Part shown: piece by piece, positions 16,659-23,791 of the stretch
How the letters are laid out: the number at the start of each line of letters is the position of its first letter
How positions within the stretch are numbered: position 1 is the first letter of the stretch
Assembly: GCA_007125075.1 (NCBI GenBank)
Contig: SLDX01000043.1
Coordinates: forward strand, 1 to 35,379
From: Desulfonatronospira sp.
Lineage (GTDB): Bacteria > Desulfobacterota > Desulfovibrionia > Desulfovibrionales > Desulfonatronovibrionaceae
Direction of reading: 5' to 3'
DNA length: 35,379 bases
Position numbers and translations under genes: made by a program
Notes under the pieces: model-generated
The model's database searches: none
Seen by the model: the letters and a program-made list of their open reading frames with translations, nothing else
What the model was told of the DNA's origin: nothing

Positions 16659-17234
16659 CTACCAGTTATCGCACAGTATTTCGAAGTGAGCCCGCGGATG
16701 CGCGCATGATGGACATTCCTCAAGCGCCTCTGTACCTTTATGGGTGTAACCGCAATTCTGACACTTCCAGACCACTTCCTGTGTTTTTTTAAAAACCGAT
16801 CCCTTTTCGATATTAGCTATAAAGGCCCGGTACCTTTTTTCGTGAAGCTGTTCGGACACGGCAATTGATTCCATGGCCTCGGCCACCTCATTAAATCCCT
16901 CTTCCCTGGCTACTTTTGCAAACCCGGGATACATTGTCTTATGTTCGTAGTTTTCTCCAGCTGCTGCTTCATTTAAGTTTTCCAGTGTAGTGCCGATTTT
17001 GCCGGCGGGGAAGGTGAACTGAATTTCGGCGTCACCGCCTTCGAGAAACTTGAAAAGCCTCTTGGCGTGTTCTTTTTCATGGTTTGCTGTTTCTTCGAAA
17101 ATATTTGATATTTGCACATAGCCATCCTTTTTGGCTTGCTTGGCAAAATAAGTGTAACGATTGCGGGCCTGGGATTCTCCTGCAAAGGCGGTTAAAATAT
17201 TTTTTTCTGTTTGAGTGCCTTTGATGGATTTCAT
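16659..17234 (-). CDS. rbr: Rubrerythrin
   Basis: Cytoplasmic NADH-linked peroxidase in which a diiron four-helix bundle is fused to a C-terminal rubredoxin domain. Seen: NIFEETANHEKEH and MESIAVSEQLHEKRY, supplying the two ExxH iron-ligand pairs, plus the first-helix Glu of FAGESQARNRY. The rubredoxin domain has CQNCGY and CPSCAH. The 191-residue length is typical. AAGGAGG lies 9 bases upstream of the ATG. Two interleaved palindromes upstream (17264-17294) are likely PerR sites, and the perR gene is directly upstream. Role: removal of hydrogen peroxide in an anaerobe. Confidence 0.97.
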   Translation of the reverse strand: MKSIKGTQTEKNILTAFAGESQARNRYTYFAKQAKKDGYVQISNIFEETANHEKEHAKRLFKFLEGGDAEIQFTFPAGKIGTTLENLNEAAAGENYEHKTMYPGFAKVAREEGFNEVAEAMESIAVSEQLHEKRYRAFIANIEKGSVFKKTQEVVWKCQNCGYTHKGTEALEECPSCAHPRAHFEILCDNW

Positions 17235-17263
17235 TTAGACTGACCTCCTTATTTAGCAGTTGA

Positions 17264-17294
17264 ATAATATCATAAATATTATCAAAATGATAAT
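17264..17294 (-). promoter_or_regulatory. Candidate PerR/Fur operator upstream of rubrerythrin
   Basis: Two overlapping perfect AT-rich palindromes: ATAATAT-CATAA-ATATTAT (17264-17282) and ATTATC-AAAAT-GATAAT (17278-17294). They lie 30-60 bases before the rbr start, in the gap after perR. The shape and composition fit Fur/PerR-type boxes. Binding is inferred from position. Confidence 0.6.
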
Positions 17295-17363
17295 TGTAAA
17301 GAATGATGCGCAAAGAAGATGCAAAAAATGATCAATGTTTATCAAATGGAGTAATTAAAGGGG

Positions 17364-17747
17364 CTAGTCATTGTCCGAAGCGCATCCGGGGCAGATGCCC
17401 AGTAATTCGAGACGTACTCCGGTTATTTTGAAATCTGTTTCAATGTTGGTCAATTCTCCAAGATCCAGATTGAATTCATCATGCACATCGCGCACTCGTC
17501 CGCAATCAGTGCACATTATATGCAGGTGAGGATCAATATTGCCGTCAAAACGCTTCTGTTCTCCACAGGTTTCGATTTTTCTGATCAATCCCTGTTTGGA
17601 TAGGATGTCCAGATTACGGTAAACCGTACCCAGACTGATATTGGGCATTTGACTGCGGACCTCATCGTAGACCTCAACTGCCGTGGGATGACTGGTGGTA
17701 TTTTTAAGTCTGTCAAGGATGAGTTCTCTTTGTTTGGTTAATCGCAT
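17364..17747 (-). CDS. perR: Fur-family peroxide-responsive regulator (PerR)
   Basis: DNA-binding metalloregulator of 127 residues. Winged helix at about 1-75 (LTKQRELILDRL, ISLGTVYRNLDIL). The dimer and metal domain has the PerR/Fur regulatory ligands (RFDGNIDPHLHIMC) and a structural zinc site formed by CTDC and CPGC. The identity as PerR rather than Fur comes mainly from gene order: it precedes rubrerythrin and the CX4C rubredoxin as in D. vulgaris. The ATG has AGAGGT just upstream. A palindrome (AACAAGTATTGTT, 17767-17779) about 20 bases upstream could give autoregulation. Confidence 0.9.
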   Translation of the reverse strand: MRLTKQRELILDRLKNTTSHPTAVEVYDEVRSQMPNISLGTVYRNLDILSKQGLIRKIETCGEQKRFDGNIDPHLHIMCTDCGRVRDVHDEFNLDLGELTNIETDFKITGVRLELLGICPGCASDND

Positions 17748-17766
17748 GGTTACCTCTTATTATAGG

Positions 17767-17797
17767 AACAAGTATTGTTACTGAAGTGGCTTGTCAA
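17767..17797 (-). promoter_or_regulatory. perR promoter and palindromic operator candidate
   Basis: On the minus strand a consensus -35 TTGACA (17792-17797) is followed 17 bases later by a weak -10, TACTTG. The weak -10 lies within a perfect palindrome, AACAA-3-TTGTT (17767-17779). A repressor bound there would block the promoter, which suits PerR autoregulation. A TATAAT closer to the gene is too near the start to pair with this -35. Confidence 0.5.
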
Positions 17798-18067
17798 GGA
17801 ATGTTATGAATTTTTTTTAAGTTCGTCCAGGTTTGCCTGAAAAATCCTGCCGCCCCAACCCGGCAGGTCCCTCTAAAAACCTTTTTTGGACGGGTTTGGC
17901 TGAAGTTTGTCCAGATGAAGAAGCATTGAACTTATTTTTTTCTAAAGATTAAAGAGTGGCAGAAGAACAGGGAGCTTAAAAATAAAGCGGTTCAATCATT
18001 AAGGAGCTTGGAGGCTTTGAGGACTGGACACAGGTCATGCCGGAAAATTTTTAAGAAAGAGATTTTT
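17798..18067. other. Gene-free stretch between perR and comEA
   Basis: No credible open frame with a ribosome site on either strand. It contains one hairpin, CCTGCCG (17846-17852) with CGGCAGG (17861-17867) over an 8-base loop, not followed by a T tract. Confidence 0.5.
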
Positions 18068-18097
18068 AAGGCCCTGGACCAAAGTATCCAGGGCCTT
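18068..18097. other. Perfect 11-bp hairpin 3' of comEA
   Basis: AAGGCCCTGGA (18068-18078) and TCCAGGGCCTT (18087-18097) pair perfectly across 8 bases, 26 bases past the comEA stop. The position suits a terminator for that gene, but the bases after it on the minus strand are AAAAATC, not a T run, so factor-independent termination is uncertain. Confidence 0.55.
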
Positions 18098-18122
18098 CTC
18101 CAACAGGCAGACAATAATATAT

Positions 18123-18395
18123 TTATTTCACGCTTATGCTGTCGCTGATGTTATCAAGGGTGGCCTGGCCTATACCTTGCACCTGGATGATATCTTCAGG
18201 AGATTCAAAAGGAAACCTCTCCCGGTGTTCTATTATTCTATCAGCCAGAGAAGGACCTATTCCCTGGAGAGTAGACAGCTCTTCAGCGCTGGCTGTATTG
18301 ATGTTCACTTTATCCTGGGCTGAGATCGATACGGGGGCAAGAAAAAGGACCAGCATCATGACCAGAGCAACTACAGTTGAATACAAGCGAATCAT
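18123..18395 (-). CDS. ComEA-like helix-hairpin-helix protein, exported
   Basis: A 90-residue protein with an N-terminal signal peptide or anchor (hydrophobic residues 5-26, ending VSISAQ). A single ComEA-type double helix-hairpin-helix follows: VNINTASAEELSTLQGIG, then RIIEHRERFPF and IIQVQGIGQATLDNI. Such proteins bind DNA outside the cytoplasmic membrane and in some bacteria help DNA uptake. There are no other competence genes nearby. The ATG at 18395 has AGGAG 7 bases upstream; the GTG two codons earlier would be too close to that site. Confidence 0.88.
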   Translation of the reverse strand: MIRLYSTVVALVMMLVLFLAPVSISAQDKVNINTASAEELSTLQGIGPSLADRIIEHRERFPFESPEDIIQVQGIGQATLDNISDSISVK

Positions 18396-19012
18396 GCTCA
18401 CGCTCCTTTGGTAATAATATTTTTCTTAACTAACAGTGGTGTGCCTGTCTGTTGGAAGCTGTGAAGAATTCAAATTTTTTCAAGTCCAGGACCAGTTTCA
18501 ATTCATAGGTCATTGACCGTTATATGGATAAAAATGATTCTTAATCGGGACTTTTGTTATAGTATTATACAAGCTATTAAATTTGTTTATTTTTAATATT
18601 CAAATATCATATCTTAACATGTCATGCAAGTAGTACTTAAGGAGCTGACAAAATTTTTTTCAATCAGGCTTTATAAATGTTTTCTTTGGTGATTTAGAGT
18701 TTGAATTATACATAAAATTTATGATCCAGGATGAAAAAAGTACGAAAGAAAAAATAACCTGAAATATTTATTCCCAATTTTCTGGAAAAACCGGGTTCCT
18801 GCTTTCGGTCCCATTCCTGGGCGTACTTCACGGGAAGTTCGTATATGGTTCACTTGGTCTTTTGCTGGAAAATCTTTTTATGAAAAGAAGAGTAGAAGAA
18901 TTCGGGATAATTCGAAATTTAAGAAAAAAATTATTTGGGGAAAAAAATTAGATATAAAAAATTATGGCTTTATGAGAAGCTGATTTTTTAATAGTTGGAA
19001 GAAACAACGGTA
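18396..19012. other. Long AT-rich gene-free stretch
   Basis: Roughly 620 bases, strongly AT-rich, without an open frame that has both a start and a ribosome site. A slightly GC-richer island at about 18788-18860 interrupts it; an open frame of about 55 codons passes through that island on the plus strand but resembles nothing I know. It may be decayed sequence. The comEA promoter should lie at its low-coordinate end. Confidence 0.5.
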
Positions 19013-19044
19013 AAAGCCCTGTCCTCATTAAGGGTCAGGGCTTT
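19013..19044 (-). terminator. Terminator of the membrane coiled-coil gene
   Basis: AAAGCCCTGTCC (19013-19024) pairs with GGTCAGGGCTTT (19033-19044), with one mismatch and an 8-base loop, and gives a TTTT end on the minus strand. It lies 60 bases after the stop of the gene at 19105-19593. Confidence 0.65.
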
Positions 19045-19104
19045 ATGAATGAAAAGTCTTTTAAAAAAACTTACAGCTGATTCTTTACATCAATTTTATT
19101 ATTC

Positions 19105-19593
19105 CTACTCAATGCTCTCCTGAACTTCTTTCATGAGCTCCCTGGCCTGCATGAGTTTTTCCTGCTGTTCAGGGGAAACCTGGGCGCCTACATATTCTGC
19201 TCTCTGGGACATTTCTTCGAGCATGCCGCCAAGAACCATGTTTCGAACCATCGCAGGCAGGTTTTCAATTTCTGCGAGCCGGGCGTCAATGGCTTGCAGA
19301 TCTTGAGTTAAGCCCTCAAAGTCTGCAGCTAATTCTTCTATACCGTTATCCAGCCTTTGATCCATCTCTTCAACCAAGGCAATGGCCTCATCAACCTGAC
19401 CCACCTGTTCCTGAATTTGATTGACCTGCGAACTGACCGTATAATAAAAAATGATCAACAAAAATATGGCCAACACTGAAATTACCAGGGCCACTTTGCC
19501 CATATCCTGTCTGACATTGCTTACTTCATCAGCTGAAAAGCTGGGATTGCTGCCTTGCTCTTCACCGACGGGCTTGATTTTTTCCTGGGTCAT
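19105..19593 (-). CDS. Single-span membrane protein with coiled coil, unknown function
   Basis: A 162-residue protein I do not recognise. It has a soluble N terminus of about 33 residues, one membrane helix (VALVISVLAIFLLIIFYYTV), then an acidic coiled coil from about residue 55 to 110 with Gln, Glu and Leu heptads. It ends in a helical tail rich in Met and Glu. The N-in, coiled-coil-out topology is likely. AGGAGG precedes the ATG by 10 bases. It has its own terminator and no operon partner. A structural or envelope-spacer role is possible but unproven. Confidence 0.8.
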   Translation of the reverse strand: MTQEKIKPVGEEQGSNPSFSADEVSNVRQDMGKVALVISVLAIFLLIIFYYTVSSQVNQIQEQVGQVDEAIALVEEMDQRLDNGIEELAADFEGLTQDLQAIDARLAEIENLPAMVRNMVLGGMLEEMSQRAEYVGAQVSPEQQEKLMQARELMKEVQESIE

Positions 19594-19799
19594 TACCTGA
19601 AAACCTCCTGTTTAAGAATTTTTGGTCATTTTTAAGGGGATTGACAACCGTTAATTCATCTCATGCCGAAGATTAAACGCATATCTGTCATCGACAGCGC
19701 TGCCCGATTCGTCAGCACCGCCTTTTGTTTCGCTCATTACCCGAAACAAGGGAGTATAGCAAGCTTAAACTTTTCATCATCAGGACATGCCGGAACATG

Positions 19800-20080
19800 T
19801 AAATTAGACGAGGCAGGACAGGTAGCCCTGGCCAACCTGGCGGCTATGGGCACCAGTGCCGGAAACCTGGTACTTCTGGGTGATCAGGTGCAGCTTGGCC
19901 AGCCCATACAGGGAGTTCATCCGGGAAGATCAAGGAATCATCACTTGAATACCTGCTTAACGGCCTGGCCACCATTCCGCCGGAGCAGGGCATATTTCTG
20001 GGGACCACCTGGCGCATGCATCCTGATGTGTGTACTTTGATCTCAGACATGATCTATGAAAGCGGGCTTGAAGGTGGCAA
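19800..20080 (+). pseudogene. Fragment of a UPF1/DNA2-like SF1 helicase, frameshifted
   Basis: Translation of the plus strand shows consecutive SF1 helicase motifs. In one frame, DEAGQ (motif II) is followed by NLVLLGDQVQLGQPIQG (motif III). The similarity then shifts frame near 19930 and continues as SSLEYLLNGLATIPPEQGIF and TTWRMHPDVC (motif IV region). These match the C-terminal helicase half of large TM0106-type RecB-like nuclease/helicase proteins. Both ends are missing: no ATP-binding P-loop upstream and no later motifs downstream. The fragment runs directly into an antitoxin remnant. It is a non-functional relic. Confidence 0.75.
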
Positions 20081-20169
20081 GGCTTGTACCTGTTGATGCT
20101 TCAGAAAAACGTTTGCCGGATCTAAGTGAGTTCAGATCGTCAATTGCCGTCCGGGGCGACTTCTCTTAG
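20056..20169 (+). pseudogene. Phd/YefM-type antitoxin remnant (C-terminal part)
   Basis: A 37-codon frame whose translation from about 20075, VARLVPVDASEKRLPDLSEF then RSSIAVRGDFS, looks like the toxin-binding tail of a Phd-family antitoxin. The N-terminal DNA-binding part is gone, replaced by the helicase fragment. It stands before a truncated VapC toxin in the normal antitoxin-toxin order, so this is a broken operon. Confidence 0.6.
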
Positions 20170-20208
20170 CCGGACAGTCATTGACTCCAGGAAGATGGAG
20201 CGATATTG

Positions 20209-20373
20209 ATGATTTATGTAGATTCAAGCGTGATCGTGGCTTATTACTGTCCGGAAGCCTTAAGCTCACATGTCCAGAGCCTGTTGAGGGCACAGATGAA
20301 AAAACCGGCCCTGAGCTTCCTGACTGAAGTGGAATTCGCTTCCGCGGTATCCAGAAAAGACAAAAGACCCTAA
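20209..20373 (+). pseudogene. Truncated VapC (PIN-domain) toxin
   Basis: A 54-codon frame with GGAG 8 bases upstream. It begins MIYVDSSVIVAYYCPEA, the first PIN strand with its catalytic Asp, and reaches the second acidic motif (SFLTEVEFASAVSRK). It then stops after RP. The remaining 80 or so residues with the last two catalytic Asp are absent, so it cannot be an active ribonuclease. It pairs with the antitoxin remnant just upstream. Confidence 0.75.
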
Positions 20374-20433
20374 ATTACACACTTCGCGCTTGACTTAAAA
20401 TGAAATTACTCTTAGGCTCTTATTTCAGACGGG

Positions 20434-20700
20434 TCAGTCATAGACATTTTTGCGATGACCGATGCGTACAACCCGGACCGTAACCACACGTTCCTGAATG
20501 TCGCAGATAATCCGATAGGGTCCTATGCGATATTTCCAGAATCCTGACAAATTTTTTCGAAGAGGATCTCCAAATCGGCGGGGATCTTCATGTGCAGCGA
20601 TCCGGTCCCGCAGGTAACGAAGGATATTGGTCTGCGCCTGCCGATCAAGCCTGCGCAGCTCTTTTCTGGCCCGATCGTCAAATTCAACTCTCCAGATCAA
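20434..20700 (-). CDS. RelE/ParE-family toxin
   Basis: An 88-residue RelE-superfamily protein, usually an mRNA interferase on the ribosome. Family pattern: FDDRARKELRRLDRQ helix, DPRRFGDPL, LSGFWKYRIGPYRIICDI, VRVVRIGHRKNVYD. The Arg and Tyr of the last two strands fit an active RelE. The TTG start lies inside the antitoxin gene (17-base overlap), with AGGGAA immediately upstream. It forms a toxin-antitoxin operon with the RHH antitoxin before it. Confidence 0.9.
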   Translation of the reverse strand: MIWRVEFDDRARKELRRLDRQAQTNILRYLRDRIAAHEDPRRFGDPLRKNLSGFWKYRIGPYRIICDIQERVVTVRVVRIGHRKNVYD

Positions 20701-20899
20701 TTCCCTGCTCCAGTTCCTCTAACGACCAGACCCTTTCGGGGGGATTCTCAAGCCTGTGCACCGCAAGGTAGTAATCTTCCAGATCTTCCAGGTGCTCCAT
20801 GATTGCTTCCCGGACATAAAATGATTTTGTTCTTCCGGTTTTTTCAGCCAGATCACCCAGTCTTTTTTCTATTTCTTCAGGCAGTCTGATGGCTAACAT
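20684..20899 (-). CDS. Ribbon-helix-helix antitoxin (RelB-like)
   Basis: A 71-residue antitoxin. Residues 1-45 form the ribbon-helix-helix DNA-binding fold (LAIRLPEEIEKRLGDLAEKT then SFYVREAIMEHL). The acidic tail (WSLEELEQGIDLES) would wrap the toxin. GCAGGAGG lies before the ATG. A perfect palindrome 12 bases further upstream is the likely site for its autorepression. Confidence 0.9.
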   Translation of the reverse strand: MLAIRLPEEIEKRLGDLAEKTGRTKSFYVREAIMEHLEDLEDYYLAVHRLENPPERVWSLEELEQGIDLES

Positions 20900-20911
20900 T
20901 TTAAATCCTCC

Positions 20912-20929
20912 TGCTATACATATATAGCA
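20912..20929 (-). promoter_or_regulatory. Operator candidate of the RelBE-like operon
   Basis: TGCTATA-CATA-TATAGCA is a perfect palindrome with 7-base arms, 12 bases before the antitoxin start. It contains TATA-like words that could be the -10. Such sites bind the antitoxin or toxin-antitoxin complex in related operons. Confidence 0.6.
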
Positions 20930-21171
20930 AATAGCGGCAGGTTGTCAATTTTTTTCCCGATTTTATGCGGCACACGATTTCAGTAAAAAGCGGCCATGTC
21001 TTTTCAGTCAGCCCGGGATCTTCCTGCAAAAGGCGCAACCGGATATTTCTTTCAGGAGGAAGTGAACCCATGTCAGCTGGACAAAGGCTGTGGCCAGCAG
21101 TGGCTCATCTTCTGTTTTCTGACCTTCAATAACCTTTCATCCTGCAACAGCACCTCCAACGCGAGTTCCAC

Positions 21172-21399
21172 ATGCTGACTGCCTTTCCCCAAGTCAGGAC
21201 AGAGGTGCAGTACGGCGAAATTCGCGTGGTGGTAAATACTCCCCTGGTGCAGGAACAGGCGGTTTCCAGGAAGATCAGCGACCTTGTCCGCGAGCTTGAA
21301 GGGGCATCAAGGCCTTTTGCCCCTGTTCACAAAAAACTGCCTGCCCGGGACGCGCACGCAGTCAACAAGGGCGATTTTCTTTTCTTTGCAGACGCTTAA
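21172..21399 (+). CDS. Small unrecognised ORF, possibly a gene remnant
   Basis: A 75-codon frame with no strong ribosome site. It reads like real protein in its middle (VQYGEIRVVVNTPLVQEQAV followed by a charged helix), but I recognise no family. The frame is open another 14 codons upstream without a good start, which suggests the tail of a broken gene. It overlaps the end of the HEAT-like gene on the other strand by 4 bases. Confidence 0.25.
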   Translation: MLTAFPQVRTEVQYGEIRVVVNTPLVQEQAVSRKISDLVRELEGASRPFAPVHKKLPARDAHAVNKGDFLFFADA

Positions 21400-21863
21400 A
21401 TGCTTTCTCCCCATGGGGGACATGACCCTGCCCATGCAACCACTAAGGCCCAGCCGATGTTTTCGACCTTAGTCCGGGGATGTTCAAGGGCTGACCTGCG
21501 CACTTCGGAATCATTATCACTAAGGGCCAGATTTATCAGATCAAAGCTGCATTTTTCGCTCTTGATTGCAGCCTTGCGCACCTCAGGATGCCTATCACGC
21601 AAAACTTCTTCGATCTGAGAAACAGTTGCATTGGGGTTCAAAATGGCCACCCTGCGGATGTGCCAGTCTTTATCCTCCAGGCCCCGACTAATCAGCTGAG
21701 GGGACGCTTCAGGGCTGCGAAGGGCTTTGAGCAAGGCCTTTTTATCGCTATGTCCCAGCGCATGGGGAGTTTCTACTTTAACGGCAGTGAGATCCCTGCC
21801 AGCTCTGTTTTGAGCACCAATTTTTCCAAAATCCAAGTTTTCCGAGGTGTGCTGTCTGGTCAA
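21396..21863 (-). CDS. HEAT-like repeat protein
   Basis: A 155-residue soluble protein with at least three helical repeats of about 24 residues: LEDKDWHIRRVAILNPNATV, LRDRHPEVRKAAIKSEKCSF, LSDNDSEVRRSALEHPRTKV. Each has the D-x-EVR-x-A core seen in leucine-rich-repeat-variant and HEAT families. These act as binding scaffolds; no partner is evident. The start is TTG with AAGGAG 10 bases upstream; there is no in-frame ATG. It ends soon after the last repeat with a short hydrophobic tail, so it may be a shortened family member. Confidence 0.7.
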   Translation of the reverse strand: MTRQHTSENLDFGKIGAQNRAGRDLTAVKVETPHALGHSDKKALLKALRSPEASPQLISRGLEDKDWHIRRVAILNPNATVSQIEEVLRDRHPEVRKAAIKSEKCSFDLINLALSDNDSEVRRSALEHPRTKVENIGWALVVAWAGSCPPWGESI

Positions 21864-22149
21864 TCTCTTTCTTCTCCTTCTAATTTTTTTTAAAGGTTAT
21901 GGATAATATCAAGCCTCTAACACAAAAAAATGATTGCATCTATAAAATAGAGACAACCATTTAAATTAAAAACAACTGAAATGACTAATTCAAACGATCC
22001 TGAAATATAATTAAGATTATGTTGATTACTTCGGTCCCGGTGAAGAAACTGCTCCGGTCATGAGAAAGCTGAAATAAATCTGTTTGATTTGCGTTGGAAA
22101 TGCTTAGCTTCAGGTTTATTGAACAGCAAACAGGGATGGAGCGCAATTC

Positions 22150-23010
22150 GTGGACATGGAAATTTCCATTTCAGGACCAGCAGACCCTATTGCAAAGCTG
22201 CATAATATTCTCAAATCTTTTCAGCCTGTATTCAAACAGGAAAAGGACAGGTCCAGGCTGATCATCCATTCTGAATGCACCAGACTTGATCAGGATCTAT
22301 CAATCATTTCCTGGCGGGTCAGGAAGCTGGAAAAAGCTCTTGTGCCCGGGGAACATTTTGAATTTCAGGTTAGAAATCCATCCCGTTGCGAGCCTCCGTA
22401 CAGGGAGATTGTGGAGCCGTACCAACCTGTTCCCGGTCTTACTGTGCGCTTATTTGATCCTTCTGTGCAGCAGAAAACCGATGATCACACTGTACTGCTT
22501 GCCTCCGGCCAGGCCTTTGGCACGGGAATACATCCTACAACAGGAATGTGCCTGAAGGCCCTGTCAAGAATGGCAAATTACTGGAATAAATTTAATCAGT
22601 CCTCTGTACTGGATTTCGGGTGCGGTACAGGCCTTCTGGCAATTGCCGCCCTGAGGTTCGGAGCCGCTAGAGCCGTTGGCGTGGACATCGATCATCAGGC
22701 AATGCTCTGCGCTGAAAAAAATAGAAAAATCAATTCTCTGGACGACAGATTTGAGGTTGTGCAGGGCTCCTGGGAAAAGGTTTGCGACAGCTTTGATCTC
22801 GTATTCTTTAACACATTCCCCTCTCTAATACTCAACACAGGACAAAAGATATCCCTGCATTTAAGAAAAAGGGGCAGGGCTGTAATATCAGGATTCGGTG
22901 CCGATCAGAGCCTTGTCATGGAAGAATTTTTCAGCTCCATGGGGTTGGAGCCGGTGGAAAAGAATAATCAGGATGGATGGGTGTGTCTGGTATTCAGGAA
23001 GCAGTTGTAA
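22150..23010 (+). CDS. PrmA-like SAM-dependent methyltransferase
   Basis: A 286-residue class I methyltransferase that most resembles ribosomal protein L11 methyltransferase PrmA. It has a poorly conserved N-terminal domain (1-105), the hallmark AFGTGIHPTTGMCLKAL (about 120-136), SAM motif I VLDFGCGTGLLAIAALRFGA, and the acidic GVDID. At motif IV PrmA usually has an NILA-type sequence; here it is FFNTFPSL. That change, and the orphan position, leave the substrate open: L11 or another protein. The GTG at 22150 has GGAG 8 bases upstream; an ATG lies two codons later. Confidence 0.78.
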   Translation: MDMEISISGPADPIAKLHNILKSFQPVFKQEKDRSRLIIHSECTRLDQDLSIISWRVRKLEKALVPGEHFEFQVRNPSRCEPPYREIVEPYQPVPGLTVRLFDPSVQQKTDDHTVLLASGQAFGTGIHPTTGMCLKALSRMANYWNKFNQSSVLDFGCGTGLLAIAALRFGAARAVGVDIDHQAMLCAEKNRKINSLDDRFEVVQGSWEKVCDSFDLVFFNTFPSLILNTGQKISLHLRKRGRAVISGFGADQSLVMEEFFSSMGLEPVEKNNQDGWVCLVFRKQL

Positions 23011-23072
23011 AAACAGTTCAGAAATCAAACATCCGGAAGCTGTAAAATGAACACTTTATCAATGTAATGCTG

Positions 23073-23109
23073 TTGACGGTTTGATTCATTCTTCTTAAAC
23101 TAGTTTAAG
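23073..23109 (+). promoter_or_regulatory. Promoter and palindromic operator of the Phd-VapC operon
   Basis: TTGACG (23073-23078), a 17-base spacer and TAAACT (23096-23101) form a good sigma-70 promoter. The -10 lies within a perfect 16-base palindrome, CTTAAACTAGTTTAAG (23094-23109). The arrangement predicts autorepression by the antitoxin complex. Confidence 0.7.
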
Positions 23110-23131
23110 ACCAGTCTAAAGGAGTAATTTC

Positions 23132-23371
23132 ATGCGCACAATAGGCGCTTATGAAGCCAAAACTCATCTTCCCAGGCTGCTGGAACGTGTTCTAAAGGGT
23201 GAACGCATAACGATAACCAAACATGGAGTTCCGGTAGCTGTGCTGCAGCCTCCCGACCCGCAGAGGACAGCAGATATCCGGTCAGTTGTCCGTGAGCTTC
23301 GGAAATTCCGGGACCGTCACCCTCTTGGGGAAACAACGCTGCGCGAAATGATGGAACAGGGGAGGCGTTAA
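23132..23371 (+). CDS. Phd/YefM-family antitoxin
   Basis: A 79-residue antitoxin. The Phd fold is clear: IGAYEAKTHLPRLLERVLKG, then the strand-turn-strand ITITKHGVPVAVLQPPD. The C-terminal half is charged and probably disordered until it binds the toxin. AAAGGAG lies 9 bases upstream of the ATG. The toxin start codon follows its stop directly, with GGAGG inside its last codons serving as the toxin ribosome site. Confidence 0.92.
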   Translation: MRTIGAYEAKTHLPRLLERVLKGERITITKHGVPVAVLQPPDPQRTADIRSVVRELRKFRDRHPLGETTLREMMEQGRR

Positions 23372-23791
23372 TTGGCGGCCGATCATTTCGTGGTTGATAA
23401 TTCCGTGGTCATGTCCTGGTGCTTCAAAGATGAGACAAACAATTACGCGGACAAGATTCTGGACAGGCTTATCGAAGAAGCTGCAGTGGTTCCATCTGTC
23501 TGGCCTCTTGAAGTCGCAAATGTTTTGCTGGCAGCAGAACGCCAGAGACGGCTCAGTGAATCGGACAGTATCAGATTTTTGACCTTGCTGTCTCAACTTC
23601 CGATAACTGTTGAGCATGAACGTCCAGAGATAATGAAGGATCTTCTTGCACTGGGCAGGGAAAATGATCTGTCCAGCTATGATGCCTCATACCTGAATCT
23701 TGCGATGAAGAAAGGCCTTCCATTAGCCACCCTGGACAACAAACTGATCAAAGCAGCCGGAAGGGTCAATGTTCCAGTTCTATCAGCCTGA
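23372..23791 (+). CDS. vapC: VapC-type PIN-domain toxin
   Basis: A 139-residue PIN ribonuclease. Catalytic acidic residues are all visible: the Asp of VVDNSVVMSW, the Glu of PLEVANVLL, the Asp of SSYDASYLNLA and the Asp of ATLDNKL. The TTG start directly abuts the antitoxin stop and uses GGAGG at 23361-23365. It looks intact. VapC toxins usually cut tRNA or rRNA; the target cannot be told from sequence. Confidence 0.92.
   Translation: MAADHFVVDNSVVMSWCFKDETNNYADKILDRLIEEAAVVPSVWPLEVANVLLAAERQRRLSESDSIRFLTLLSQLPITVEHERPEIMKDLLALGRENDLSSYDASYLNLAMKKGLPLATLDNKLIKAAGRVNVPVLSA

Noticed and set aside
19663-20040. 125-codon plus-strand frame treated as an intact gene
   Set aside because: Only its middle resembles protein (helicase motifs II-III), and that similarity continues in another frame; it is part of the helicase pseudogene.
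22020-22078. Possible C-terminal tail of a lost protein, ending in a YFGPGEETAPVMRKLK-like reading
   Set aside because: Fewer than 20 codons and no upstream continuation; cannot be told from chance.
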